From positions 1-64,000 of the forward strand of contig JAFKAC010000080.1 in the NCBI GenBank assembly GCA_025766275.1: 64,000 nucleotides of DNA, in the 5' to 3' direction. The first letter of the stretch is position 1, and every line of letters begins with the position of its first letter. The notes beneath the pieces were generated by a model. The model saw nothing but the letters and a program-made list of their open reading frames with translations, made no database searches and was not told where the DNA came from. The stretch is from Lactarius indigo. Taxonomy: Eukaryota > Basidiomycota > Agaricomycetes > Russulales > Russulaceae. Below, piece by piece: positions 47,601-57,829 of this stretch. A program made the translations under genes and the position numbers.

Positions 47601-50374
47601 CACAGAGCAGTTTGTGGCGCGCGTAGCTGAGAATGATGAAAATTGTCATATTGTCCAAAGAAGTGAACAATGCCGTTGAGTAAGTTTAAGGTACGGGGCG
47701 AGAGACGTGTTTTGGCATTTGCTTGGAGCTTCGTCAGAGAATCGGTCGACCAAGAGAGTACGATCGTTGGTCCGACTAGTCCTGTAGTCATAATCTGGCG
47801 TTGTTTTCTATCCTGACCCCAGACCTCGACATACATTTGACGTATGTAGGACGCGGTAAAGCGCGTTTTGTCGGTCAGCTGATCTAGAATGTCTGGAATT
47901 AGTAGGATCGCACACGCATTCCACGTCGTCAATTGTTTTAGTGGGTTGTATCTCAGTTGTCGTTTTTCGTCTTTCATTCCCAAGCAGAAGAGGGATGACT
48001 GAGATTTGCGAAGACATTCTTTTACGAGGCATTCCGTCATAGAACCGTCCAAGCATTCGGGCTCGTTTAGCGAGTATATTTTGTTCGATGTGATCGTTGG
48101 TTTATCGAGTACTGATGTGGTCACATGATCGTCGTTTCGTTGTGGTGGGAACTTCTGTTCGGTTTCTCCCGACGGAGTTATCGTCTGGTCTGTGTAATGC
48201 TCTCTTAACGACTTTCTTCTTTTCCTCTCCTGACGCTGCTGCGCGATGGTGTCGACCCTGGTGCCTCGTTGCAATGTGCTGTACCGCTCCACTCCGGGTA
48301 TTTCTTTGTTGTTCCGGCTGATTGCCGGTCGAATTTCCCTTATAATCGTGGCGCATGGAGGTGTGGTATAGGTGGGTTTAACAGTAACTCCGTCGTGATA
48401 CTCTTTTTTGGGTACGTGATCCGTGAGTGCTCTTACTGCCGTATCCTCGTTGCTTTCGGCGTTCTCATCCTCTCGTTCGTTTTCCAGTTTTTCTGTGAGT
48501 CGTGATACCATTTTTCGTCGCGTATCGACATCCGCACTCTGGAGTTCGGTCACGATTTGTTTCAGGGTGACCTCGTCGACCCTCAGCATCTGCATGGTCA
48601 TTTTTCGCCTGTCAGCGGCATTCATCCTTCGAATTTCGGTCGCGACCTGTTCCGTCGACATTCGCTTGGTCGGGCATTCGCGAACCTGATGTCCTGGTCT
48701 TTTACACTGGAGGTATCGTCCTTCCTGTCGACGCTGTTCGTGTCTAGGTGCTTCTTTAGTCCGGTCGCTTTGCGGAGGTTCTGACACTGTTCTCAATGGG
48801 AGTTCGTTCCCGAGTTTCTTGAGACGTGGTTCGTCCTGATTCATTCTCATCACGCCGGTAGGTGTAGTGATTCGATCATCTAGTGCGTCTCCTCGTGCGT
48901 TTCTATCGCACGGGCTTCGCCTTACCTGGTTGGTACGCGCGTCATCCGGTGCGTCTCCGCGTGTAACGGTCTTACACGGGCTTCGACTTAACTGGTTCGC
49001 ATACGCTATTTGGTGCGTCTCTGCGTGTAGTGATTCTACACGGGCTTCGACTTGTTCGTTTCCCACGTATCTGTCGTACAGGTTCGGTAGATGCTTCCTT
49101 ATCGTATCTTCTGCGTTGCTGACGTCTGTTCGCCAGGCATGTAACCTTACTTCGTTTGTCGATGTTTCTGGGTCTTCCGTTGACTCGTTGTCGTAGAGGT
49201 TCCCAGTCCTTGCCTCGCTATCTGTTATCAGGATCTCTGATCGAGGGCCTCGTCGCACTTCTGTCCGAGAAGTAATCGATTGCGATTCGAAGTTCACGGA
49301 TCGGGCGTGATCCCATGTCGTTGATTTCTTATCTCTTCCGTCGACTAATCGTGTCGCGTCGTGTTCGCCGGTACGTGAGTCCATGTTAGTTCTGTCGTAT
49401 TTCCGAAGGGGTGCCTCTGGGGGTCCGTATCGTTGTTTCTGGGAGTCGTACTCTCGTGATTCATCCGTCTGTCGGTTATCGTTCGGGGTTCGGACGACAC
49501 CTGTTCTGCTGACACTTGTTCGTTCTTCCTGTCCAGGTGCGCAATCGGTTTCGGGGATTGGTCGGTCCTTTTCTTTGGGCAGTCGAGCCTCGTTTGGGAG
49601 TCGAATGACTTCCTCTACGTCGTGGTCTGTTTCGCTGTTAGGTCCTGGGATTCCGTGTCGTGCTTCTGTCCAAGAAGCGCTTGATCGTGGTTCGGGGTTC
49701 GCATATGGGGGGTGATTCTTTGTTATCGATGAGGTGTTCATCGATCCCTGCGTGTCCGTACGTTGGTCTTTTTCGCGTCCGTCGTGTTCTATCCGCTGAC
49801 ACTCGTCTATTCGGCTGTCGTGATCTCTGGGCGGCGTTTCCACTGGTTCTGTGCTGTGTCGTTCGATGACGCGTTCCCTCGTGGTTCTCGCGCACGGCTG
49901 TGCCTGTTCGCTCGATTCGTTGAGCGTGGGGTTCTTCAAGTTCTGTGTTGTCGCATTGCTTTGCGCTTGTTCCGTGAGTCGTCCGTGTTTGTTCACTGGC
50001 GTCGTGGGCTGCTTGAGTATCACTGACTCTTTCCGTTGGTTGTTCCGGTTCCGTTCTGTGCGTCGTTCGTTTGCGCAGTACATTGCGCGGTTCGAGGGTG
50101 TCGTTCTATCTGTCGAACACTTTACGTTGTGTCCGCTAGCTGGTTTAATATATTCGGGTTGCCTCAGATCATCAGGGGTGTCTCTGTTCGTGGGACGCTT
50201 TCTGCCTCGTCCAGCAGCAACAGTTTCGTTTCCTCGGTGTTGTCGAAGGTTATTCATCGTGTGTCCTGGCTCTGGGTGCTGCACGTCCGCGCGGGGACTG
50301 TCATGCGCACAAGTCACGATTCCGTGGAGACGCGTTTCGCCTCGTCCATCGGTAGCAGTTTCGGTTCTATGCAT
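44603..50374 (-). CDS. 1,923-aa retroelement protein: zinc knuckles, eroded pol, BTB
   Basis: One uninterrupted frame. Residues 1-540: hydrophilic, rich in Arg, Thr, Asn. About 545-560: a partial zinc knuckle, QCKRPGHQVRECP. About 1,025-1,110: RNase H-like pattern (RCDSNATLTQFDGRKETPTI; LTHWQRLLVDTRYPVIIL). About 1,160-1,320: spacer and integrase-like traces (VIQSLHDSITVKHPDKNK; YRSCTNGQQ; RSPYEIL). The reverse-transcriptase YxDD box is not seen, the RNase H ELLAI glutamate is absent, and the integrase acidic residues do not line up. About 1,605-1,740: BTB/POZ (PSADAVVTVKNCEFRIHSYF, FTRESPYFRRLW). About 1,825: a perfect CCHC knuckle, CRYCRARGHTKAFC. Likely a chimeric nucleocapsid-like protein of a non-autonomous element. 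Known family remnants and visible motifs are as stated; the overall role is inference. Confidence 0.7.
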   Translation of the reverse strand: MHRTETATDGRGETRLHGIVTCAHDSPRADVQHPEPGHTMNNLRQHRGNETVAAGRGRKRPTNRDTPDDLRQPEYIKPASGHNVKCSTDRTTPSNRAMYCANERRTERNRNNQRKESVILKQPTTPVNKHGRLTEQAQSNATTQNLKNPTLNESSEQAQPCARTTRERVIERHSTEPVETPPRDHDSRIDECQRIEHDGREKDQRTDTQGSMNTSSITKNHPPYANPEPRSSASWTEARHGIPGPNSETDHDVEEVIRLPNEARLPKEKDRPIPETDCAPGQEERTSVSRTGVVRTPNDNRQTDESREYDSQKQRYGPPEAPLRKYDRTNMDSRTGEHDATRLVDGRDKKSTTWDHARSVNFESQSITSRTEVRRGPRSEILITDSEARTGNLYDNESTEDPETSTNEVRLHAWRTDVSNAEDTIRKHLPNLYDRYVGNEQVEARVESLHAETHQIAYANQLSRSPCKTVTRGDAPDDARTNQVRRSPCDRNARGDALDDRITTPTGVMRMNQDEPRLKKLGNELPLRTVSEPPQSDRTKEAPRHEQRRQEGRYLQCKRPGHQVRECPTKRMSTEQVATEIRRMNAADRRKMTMQMLRVDEVTLKQIVTELQSADVDTRRKMVSRLTEKLENEREDENAESNEDTAVRALTDHVPKKEYHDGVTVKPTYTTPPCATIIREIRPAISRNNKEIPGVERYSTLQRGTRVDTIAQQRQERKRRKSLREHYTDQTITPSGETEQKFPPQRNDDHVTTSVLDKPTITSNKIYSLNEPECLDGSMTECLVKECLRKSQSSLFCLGMKDEKRQLRYNPLKQLTTWNACAILLIPDILDQLTDKTRFTASYIRQMYVEVWGQDRKQRQIMTTGLVGPTIVLSWSTDSLTKLQANAKTRLSPRTLNLLNGIVHFFGQYDNFHHSQLRAPQTALCLDTNKSDYFGRQHRSRTLSAVQLRCCTLETLGRQQLFTPRYPEPARSLTQKTNPVLDATKYATTLDILLNVACSCPIRRPTGALRCDSNATLTQFDGRKETPTIDYFPPLPYPVDRSHSAYSHKLSTPMHALTHWQRLLVDTRYPVIILANPHRHRVPRLSLTDYDLQRRHTHLHTANLSRHPVLTSPSTDIFPIVVLLFSHILTAAQTPTSGIRSLHRPTHVAADLWFCDAYLVIADDPLLRRGVIQSLHDSITVKHPDKNKKLLTLRRHSIKTEAVKHNTKRLTHQGNKNLPKLLHAPLSTIDPQRNTPRFNTFIRDFNTKISKSLNFVTTALIRVLYTPPNIKQYNNSTYRSCTNGQQKGPRQRRVQYLNARANHRRYNKRTTQLLVTQPSHDTQPSNETTRSPYEILTSSIPSTRQQTPIISRTNDKGLAMQNTLRRDLSSTIASRKGLIRNHQMTYGEPTPQLCKPPHISDKTCSPNLEKTHDTFYGKLLTFDRTVGTIRNQKEQSLPQPTSENTKQDNEQILDHQPRVKKKTPLSLIQRKERSTMHDRVKPLHNAQTPAQLAQHKKRVQSEIDPIAMNPPTMDEHPPPTTTITADQLPAQWTFGSDHEHTTPTPSPAEEGRHIHLTPPQSFSSTTELDKSDQPAITPDHGRTMTTPARADVVTDPTDELLHIDARSDVPRRHHLYDLPSADAVVTVKNCEFRIHSYFFTRESPYFRRLWRVAGSTTETPIDLTNEESITAKDDTAVKPYRATFDDVTTEEFTLLLWVFYNPTFSIYEATTREWTLILRLSQKWELASVEALCWRELLNIGTFAQSPLQVPRARSPRANGRNSHQRHGHAGQERGDRSRDPASETVDEPVLRPLTTINLGPTPSITQQRDQTAQSNDRRCRYCRARGHTKAFCYRPHTLCPQRLRCDVPPRHPYYGLRCPASSTSPANERTRTWIRDSLSPARAIQPTTRPRHRHYRTTVGSQPADDYEYPYDVNWEAADRSP

Positions 50375-50718
50375 CGTGATTCGGTTTCGTGGGGACGCGT
50401 TACGCCTCGTCCAGTGGCAACAGGGTTCCGGGTTTCGTTGGTGACTCGCAGTATCGATCGTACCGAGCGTCGGTGTGCTACGCGTCCGCTCGGGACTGTT
50501 ACGCGCACGGTTCTGGTTACAGAGGAGGGCGATTGCCTCGTTCTGTAGTTCGCGGTTTTCTGGGAACGCTTTTCGCCTCGTTCTGCGGCAATCGGGGTTC
50601 GTTCGTGTGAGGAGGATCTATTGTCTTTTCCTACAGCAGTTCAGGGTCTCGGGCTACAGGGGAGATCAAGCGTCTCGACCGGTAGTTCGTATGAACGACT
50701 TGCGCCTCGTTCGTGGCA

Positions 50719-50740
50719 GAGTAAGAGTGGTCTACTCTTA
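50719..50740 (-). promoter_or_regulatory. Primer-binding region, possible self-priming
   Basis: Directly after the 5' LTR the minus strand reads TAAGAGTAGACCACTCTTA. It does not look like a common tRNA 3' end. Ten bases (TAAGAGTAGA) are complementary to TCTACTCTTA inside the LTR (minus strand, 50939-50930), as needed for Tf1-type self-priming from the RNA 5' end. A local hairpin (AAGAGT/ACTCTT) is an alternative. Confidence 0.4.
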
Positions 50741-51128
50741 TGTCACGGTACCAACGGACCGTCCGTGACGCGTTCGAGTTCGGGCCCAAGGCAAGGGCAA
50801 GGTAGAGTCGGGACTTGCTCAACGAGCAAGCTAAGTCGGTGAATCAAGGCTCAAGCTCAAGGCTATCACTTGCGAGAGGGGAGTCGGACGTTTCAACGAC
50901 AAGGCAAGACAAGGTTGGTTTCAAAGGACTAAGAGTAGACAAGTTATCTACTTGGCTACTCAACTACTCTTATACTCATACAATACTGGGGTTTACATGG
51001 CTGTTTTCTGTGATGCATACATGATAGCACCATAAGGCGTGCTACTTCTGAAGTTCTGAGTCAGTCTTTCGCAATACTTGTTCGCTGGCGTTTGTGATGC
51101 GTGACCGTGATGTCACGTGATCGTGACA
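50741..51128 (-). repeat. 5' LTR (right)
   Basis: See the left LTR; the only difference is T at 51098. Confidence 0.95.
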
Positions 51129-51133
51129 TGGTG
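51129..51133. repeat. Target-site duplication TGGTG (right)
   Basis: Identical to 44174-44178. Confidence 0.9.
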
Positions 51134-52242
51134 CCAGTCCTTGTGCATGGGCTCAGTGCATATTTCGTGGATCTCATGCCTGAGCATCGCTGGTGTGCTG
51201 GTGAATAAGATATTGGCGGCAATGACATCAGGGGCAGTAAAGTAGGTCACCTTGTGGCAGCTTAAATAATTAATGTCGTAGATGGTGGTGACCACAACAG
51301 GAACAATGACTATTGCAACAACAAAGCGAGTTCTGATTGTGAGAAGCTTATTGCAGTATGTCCTCTCAACTCTTCCTATTCATCATGCAATAAACCTCCC
51401 TTCTCTACCTTCTGAAGTCCTCAACATCGCTGCGTCCTATCCCTCATGGCAGTTCTTACCACTCTACGCAATCACACCTCCCCAGTCTTTGAAACCTCAC
51501 AATCCAACGACTTTGCCACCTGTTACCTCTTTGCAACGTCAGCACCACTACAGGGCTACTTGTACGTCTTGTCTTGGTTCCTTTCCCTTCACTCTCATCG
51601 AATTCCAATAGTACCCCCTCTAGCAGCTATCCACTCTCCTGCTCACGCTCCTCCTTTCGACATGTCATAGTCTGGAACAGTTTAGCGGGTCTGAAGCGGA
51701 GTGAGGAACGAGTGCAGGTTTAGAGCATAGTCTCTGTGCAAGGGCACGGGTGGCACATGGCTCATCCCTTTCTTCCTTGCCACCACCTGTCCACCTATTT
51801 TCTCAACCCGTTCAAAGAATTGCAACTCTTTTGTTTCACCCACCCACCACGCCCTAGAAGTAAAAATTGCCAAAAGGATTGATGAAGATGCAGTTTTTTG
51901 ACCCTTGCGCGTCAGCACGCTCCAGGAGGCTTCCCACCTGCCCATCACGACCTTGACTCAGACACAAAGTCCTCTCGCTTTTAGTTGCTCTTAGCATGCC
52001 TGCTTGTTCCCTAATCACAATATATTTTCTTCCTGCCCTCTCCTGTGTGGTTCATGCCAAACATTCATGTTACCCCCTTGCTCCCCTCATTCGACACGGC
52101 ACGGATATGCATCCTCAGGCCAGGGTAGGCGACCCACAAAGAGTGGTAATTTAATTGGTAATTGGTGCCTTGAAAAAATCCAGCGCTTGAAAACGATAAG
52201 TCAATAATATAAGTTCTTTTTTAAATACTACAATTTATTTCT
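51134..52242. other. Intergenic; holds one copy of a dispersed repeat
   Basis: No gene recognised. The piece just right of the retroelement continues the sequence left of it (44,155-44,173) once the insertion is removed. 51,695-51,945 is a repeat described separately. 52,145-52,242 is AT-rich. Confidence 0.5.
51695..51945 (-). repeat. Dispersed repeat, copy 1
   Basis: On the minus strand it encodes LTRKGQKTASSSILLAIF and then KELQFFERVEK-GGQVVARKKGMSHVP. The same peptides, in two different frames, occur at 59,455-59,665 on the plus strand. The source element is not recognised. Confidence 0.6.
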
Positions 52243-52276
52243 CACTGTGAAAAAAAAATAGAATGAATTTCATCCA
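52243..52276 (+). repeat. Left TIR of the CACTA element
   Basis: CACTGTGAAAAAAAAATAGA, then ATGAATTTCATCC; inverse of 57933-57966 with a few changes. Confidence 0.9.
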
Positions 52277-52389
52277 AAAAATTCTCCTAATCATGGATCA
52301 AATTAAATCTTCGGTAGGATCAATATCAGTATGTTGTAGATAATTATCAGTATCGCGTAGGATTATGAAAGTAGGCTTAAATGAATCCA

Positions 52390-52680
52390 AGATTTGTGGG
52401 AAATCAGTCTAACCGAAAATGACACACCGTAAGCCGATCTTAGGATGAACATCAGTAGGAAATATTTGGATGAAAATTAGCATCAGTTTCGACTGAAAAT
52501 CAGTCTCGATTGTTGAATGAATATCAGTATCGTGCTTTGGATGAAAATCAGTCTTTATCTTTAGCTGAAGATAAGGACCGATCTTAGGATGGAAATCATT
52601 CTGTATTATTGGATGATAATCATCGATAATCAGCACCCCCTCTCCGGATTCCTTGGATGACTTTCAGCACGCCTTATGTT
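52390..52680 (+). repeat. Left subterminal repeat array
   Basis: At least eight copies of a roughly 25-30-bp-spaced unit like TTGGATGAAAATCAGT (for example near 52,470, 52,538, 52,588, 52,608). Units of the same type, inverted in context, occur at the right end. Such arrays bind transposase in CACTA elements. Confidence 0.8.
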
Positions 52681-52979
52681 GACATTCACCCGAAAACCAT
52701 TCTATAGTGTTCAGAATATATATATAATATAAACAATATACCGATATCCCCAGGTAATTATCCCCGTTGTGTACTTGATTGCGCACGTCAACACGTCAAC
52801 CCTGGGGCCCAGATCTCCATTTGTAAAATGTCAAGAATTCGAAGCCATGCCTGCACACGTGTCTAAAGCCGTCACTATGAGGTAAATAGACGTGCACGCA
52901 GTATGATGAGGGTGGGAAATAGATTCGGTGCATACCTTGTTAACTGTCGTGTTGAGTTGCAGCCTCAAGGCCCCCCCAC

Positions 52980-54127
52980 CTATTCTTCTGCGTCGACCTC
53001 ATCATCGATATCGTCCAATGTCTCAAGCTCAACGCCCTCACTCTCGGTCTCAATGGGGGTTGCCTTTTGCTTTCCTTTGGTCTTGGAGCTTGCTTTTGCG
53101 GTATTGGATCTGGTCTTCTGCCTCTTCCTTGGCTGTTGGGCGGCCACAGTTGCTGGTGCTGCACGTTTGGATTTCGAACCCATGGCAACCGCGGACATAT
53201 CGGTTAATTCGCTATCATCTATCCCTTCCTCACCATTGACATCCGACTGAGGTACTGGTGTGACTTCAGCGTTGTGGCGCCCTTGTGGGTATCTCTTGGC
53301 TGTGTTGTTCTTCAAGTAAGCATACTGTTCAGGTACTTTGAGATAGCCACGACGGTAAGAATGGGCCCACTTGTTCTTCAATAGCTGCATGGCAAGCAAT
53401 TGTGTTGCCCAGTCGTTGGCGAACCTCTTCAAGTAGGGCACTGCCTCGCGAGCCTGGAATATAAGGTACGTTTAGATATCACTGCTACTAGTACTACTTG
53501 GACTCACGGCGTGATACAACCTCGCTTTTTTGCTAGCTGGGATCTTGGCCCATGAAACTTCCCAATCTATCCCCACCTCCGCAACCAAGTCCCTTACAAG
53601 ATGCTAAGCAACGATAAGTTTCCATCCCATTTTCTTGTTTCGCATATGAACGCACCCTGATTGCATCATACCTAGGCTTGTCGTCTGACAATTCCATTCC
53701 CTTTTGGATTCTCATTCCTTTGGGCGGGCACTCAATCCTGGGCAGTGAGGTGGCGGCAGCGGCAGACTTCTCAGTAAGCTCTTTGGAAAGAGCTTCCTTC
53801 TGCGCCTCAAGTGCCTTGAGTTCTTCTAGCCCCGTTGTGTAAGTCGCTGTCTTTCTTGTCGTATGCCGTCTCACCTTTAGCTTTTTCAATGCGGGCCTTG
53901 ACCTCGTTCTCATCTTTCTCGCTGGCAACAGCACCGTTGCTTCCATCTACAGGGGGGGTATTAGTAGCAGACACTGGCTTGGCCTGCTGCGAAGACCCCT
54001 TCTCTGTAACATGAACTTGGGTGCGTTGACAACCTGGATTCAACTGTTCGGACTTACTTTGCTTATTCATATTTTTCCTGTTCCTTGTTGTACGTTGCTG
54101 GGTGGTATCCTCATCCGTGCTGGGCAT
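52980..54127 (-). CDS. Accessory protein of the CACTA element, unknown
   Basis: Starts at 54127 (MPSTDEDTTQQRTTRNRK); four exons, introns near 53,830-53,875, 53,610-53,660 and 53,455-53,510. Charged N-terminus; coiled-coil-like EELKALEAQKEALSKELTEK; YDAIR then HLVRDLVAEVGIDWEVSWAK, IPASKKARLYHA; then YLKRFANDWATQLLAMQLLK and NKWAHSYRRGYLK; a tail with nuclear-localisation-like KSKRAAP and PRKRQKTRSNTAK and an acidic end DDIDDEVDAEE, stop at 52980. No recognised domain. It faces away from tnp2 with about 200 bp between start codons. Plausibly the element's second protein, like TnpA of plant CACTA elements; that is inference. Confidence 0.65.
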
Positions 54128-54329
54128 GTGTGTAGTATTCGAGGGGACTGGCTGACTCAAGCAGGAACAGGTGCGGATGGGTGCGGTGGTTCGTTTTTTC
54201 CTTTTTCCTCCAGTTCGACTTAGCAAAATATTGTCACAGTGCACGTGCAACAATTCGAAGTCAACTCAATTGATTCTATTTGGGCCACGTCTCCGTCCAC
54301 CCCATTCTACAAGTCCGGATCCTGGCAAC
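54128..54329. promoter_or_regulatory. Divergent promoter inside the CACTA element
   Basis: About 200 bp between the start codons of the accessory gene and tnp2. No specific motifs noted. Confidence 0.45.
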
Positions 54330-57300
54330 ATGACTGGTCAGGAGCTCGTCTTTTGCATCTGCTGTAACAAGCACTTACCTCGTAAACACGAGCGCGAACA
54401 CCACCGTCGTGCCAACAAACTCCTCATGACTCCCACACCCCGCAAACGTCCGCGACTTGCATTCAAAGCCGCACACACCCCTCGCGACAAGCCCAAGCTT
54501 AAGGCAAAGCCTCCAGAATGTCAAGACATGCACACCAGTGCCACTGGTCCTAACCCAGATGTGCTCTTCCAAGACGTGGAAATTCCGTGGCCTTCAACTT
54601 CAAATGGCGAAGGTAATTGTGACCTTGAAGACTCTGGACAGGGACACATGGACAGGCTACTTGCAGTCTGTGTGTCATGACGATGGCACCATGGCCACGA
54701 CCACTTATACCCACAGTCAGAGCCTGAGGATCCGGAAGACTCCAGTGAAGTTGGTCACGACATGGATGCTGATGGCGATGGCGAGCCCCCACTTGAAGAG
54801 GGACCCGATGGCGATGAGTCGGATATCGTTGACACATTGGATCAGGAAGGTGGCTTGGCTGGGATCATTGGCGACGAGCTCGGAGAAGACTTCAAGTCTA
54901 AGTACGCTAAAATGGGTGCATCATACTTAGTCTATCTCTGAGCATTACTAAAACTCTCTGTCAGGTGAAAAGCTCGATGACTGTGATCGCGCAATCTGTC
55001 GAGCGTTCGCTTTCAAGATTTCTACGCACACGACAGACGCTGCCTGGAAAAAAGCACGTTACACGTTTCAAACTACACCTCCACTCCCTGGGCCATTCCA
55101 ACTCCGTTCTCGTATCGCCTTCCTAGCAGATCTTAGTGCTCAAATATATGACTGCTGCCCCAATTCGTGTCTATGTTATACCGGCCCTCACTCAAACGCA
55201 ACATCTTGCACGTACTGTGGGCTTTCACAGTACCACGCTAATGGGACAGCTCGTAAGAAGTTCAGATACCTTCCTTTAATTCCTTGACTTCGAGCATTTT
55301 GCGCAAGCACCGAAGTTGCGACAGCAATGCAATACCGATCTCAGTCCAAGGCCGAGTCAGTTTCAGGGGTGGTCAAGGACATCTTCGACGGTGAGAACTA
55401 CAAGACCCTCAAGTCGAAATACGTTCAGATTGATAAGGAGGTGTTTGGACACCGGTACTTTGATGACCACCGGGATATTGCGTTGGGCCTGTCTACAGAT
55501 GGCTTTGCGCCGTTTAACAGGCGGAAGAGTACTGCCTGGCCTATCATTCTGTTCAACTATAACCTCCCTCCCGAGATACGGTTTCACGTTGATCAGATAC
55601 TCGCTCTCGGTGTCATTCCAGGCCCAAAGAAACTGCAAGATTTCGACTCGTTCTTGTGGCCATTTCTCCAGGAGCTTCTTTGTCTTGCACGCGGAGTCCG
55701 TTCTTTCGATGCCCTCAAGAGTTGTTTCTTCACCCTACGCGCTCACTTGATCATCATATTTGGTGATATACCAGCAGTATCTATGGTCATGCGGATGAAA
55801 GGGCACAACGGCATCTCTCCGTGCCGCATGTGCGAGATCCGAGGGTTGCGTGCACCAGATCAGCCAGGGACTACACACTATGTTCCCCTGGACCGTTCGT
55901 CTCATCCTGATGTCAGAAGTGACCAATCTGGTGATCGTGTGAAGAAATATGATCCTTACAATCTCCCTTTGCGCACACACGACAGGCTGCTTGCTCAGGC
56001 TGCTGAGGTTGATGCCACTACAACGAATACTGCCGCCGACAGACTCTCAAAAGAGTACGGCATCAAAGGCACGCCTCTCCTCTCTTCAATCTGTTCTCTG
56101 TTCTTTCCTCTCTCATTTCCGTACGACTTCATGCATCTTATCTGGGAAAATACAATCAAGAACCTAGTACTCCACTGGACGCGTGACTTCAAAGGGCTCG
56201 ATCAAGGAAACAAGTCCTACGAACTCTCGAAGGCCGTCTGGGAAGGAATCGGTACGCTCACAGCGTCATCCGGCTCAACAGTCCCGTCAGCTTATGGATG
56301 TCGAGTCCCAAACATTGCAAGAGATCGCAGCACATGTACAGCCGATATGTGGTCCTTTTGGACGCTTTATATTGGTCCCGTTCTGTTGTGGCGCCGGTTT
56401 GATAACGAGAAGTACTACAAGCACTTCACTCTCCTTGTGAAGCTGTTAAGTACCTGCCTCAAATTTGAGATAGCGCACAAAGAAATCAATTCCGTTCGGA
56501 ATGGATTTATTGATTGGGTGAAAAAATACGAAAGGTACGCCTCACCAACTTGTGTCGTAGCTGCACTAACTCTACTGTCGACAGATTTTATTATCAACAT
56601 GACACAGACCGTGTGTCTGCATGCCTGGTCACCATCCACGCGCTTCTTCACATAGCCGACAGTATTAAGACTTGTGGGCCAGTATGGTGTTACTGGGCGT
56701 TCCCAATGGAACGCTATTGCAACCGTCTCAAACCAGCAATCAGAAACCGACGGTCCCCCTATGCTTCCATGGATCGATATGTCCTTGAAGATGCGCAACT
56801 CACACAGATCAAGGCTATTTATGGTTTGTCAGATGAACTTACTCTACGGCCTCAACGGGGTGATCTGCCGAAGGGAGCATATAAGAGCCCTTACTGTGAG
56901 CGCTACAGCCCCCTCCCTTTCGCAATTCAGATCTGATTTTGCCCACTGAAGACCCGACCTGCAAACTCCTGCATCCTCACATGATTGTCCAACAAGGTAC
57001 AGGAAGTACGTCATTATCAACTGGGTTATCAAACTCGACCGCTGCTGCACTTTCAACGTGATTTGGACTTCACATCTCAACTATTCAGAAGTATCTCCGG
57101 CAAGCAAAAATTGAGGAGTGGGGGAAAGTTCGGCGCGTAGACAGTGAGGCTGGGGATACAATCCATTCCTCGGGACTTATGAAGCTCTCTGCAGACCGAC
57201 GGGATGCAACATTTGTGCGGGTAAGTCACATACCTTCAATTGATCTCCCACCACTCGTTACTGAAATGATTTAGTATGTGATGTTAGTGGATAAATTTGC

Positions 57301-57682
57301 GCATGCACATCGTCGCAAACCAGTGTTCGAACCACAGACCTTCTACGGTTCCCTCGAGCACCTGTACCTAATCCAATTTACTTGCTCTGATACTCAGGTG
57401 GATCCCCAAAAGCCCGTCATCCTTGCTGCGATTCGAAACTGCAAGACCAAAGACCCAGGACCAACCGATCTTGAGGGCCTCGATATTCATCTCTACAATA
57501 CAACAGGCAGCCTCGATCTCGTTGATGTCACAAGCATCCAGGCCCTAGTTGGCCGTGTGGAGTATACGGTCGACGGCGGTGGGTGGGCTATTATTGACCG
57601 AAGCGGCAGTCTTGCCTGCGCCGAGTGGGATCCCCCAGTTGACAATGATGAGCTTGAAACATCGGGTTTACGTACCATTTGA
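54330..57682 (+). CDS. Tnp2-type (CACTA/En-Spm) transposase
   Basis: Start 54330 (MTGQELVFCICCNKHLPRKH): an N-terminal CxxC...HxxxH finger, then an acidic linker. Main exons from about 54,965: AICRAFAFKISTHTTD, Zn ribbon YDCCPNSCLCYTG...CTYCG, then the long exon 55,327-56,655 with the tnp2 core: DIALGLSTDGFAPFNRR (first D), ILFNYNLPPEIRF, FGDIPAVSMVMRMKGHNG (second D), SPCRMCEIRG, FPYDFMHLIWENTIKNL (acidic third site). A short intron near 56,540 leads to ALLHIADSIKTCGPVWCYWA and FPMERYCNRLKPAIRNRRSP, a conserved C-terminal domain. Last exon 57,278-57,682 ends DNDELETSGLRTI. Catalytic blocks are intact; one in-frame TGA at 55,285 before AFCASTEVATAMQ may lie in an unresolved intron. Confidence 0.85.
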
Positions 57683-57829
57683 GCAGATGACCATCCAACT
57701 GACGGTGACCCATGGCTAGTCTAACATAGGATAATTTTCATCCGCTGTTTCCAGTCATCCAGTCATTGACGTGTTTTAGAATGACAATTTAACACAGTTT
57801 TATGACTTGTGATTTTCAGTAGGCGATAG

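Larger units (their letters stand above)
44179..51128 (-). mobile_element. Complete, recent LTR retroelement with BTB-bearing ORF
   Basis: Two 388-bp direct repeats (44179-44566 and 50741-51128), each TG...CA, differ at one base (C at 44536, T at 51098). A 5-bp duplication TGGTG flanks the element (44174-44178 and 51129-51133). A polypurine tract next to the left LTR and a long minus-strand frame set the direction: 5' LTR at right, 3' LTR at left. The 6.2-kb interior holds one 1,923-codon frame whose pol part is eroded. The near-identical LTRs mean recent insertion, probably mobilised in trans. Confidence 0.95.

Noticed and set aside
49851..50548. Long plus-strand frames over the right end of the LTR element
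   Set aside because: They lie opposite the 1,923-codon minus frame, show no motifs, and their length follows from the low stop content of that strand.
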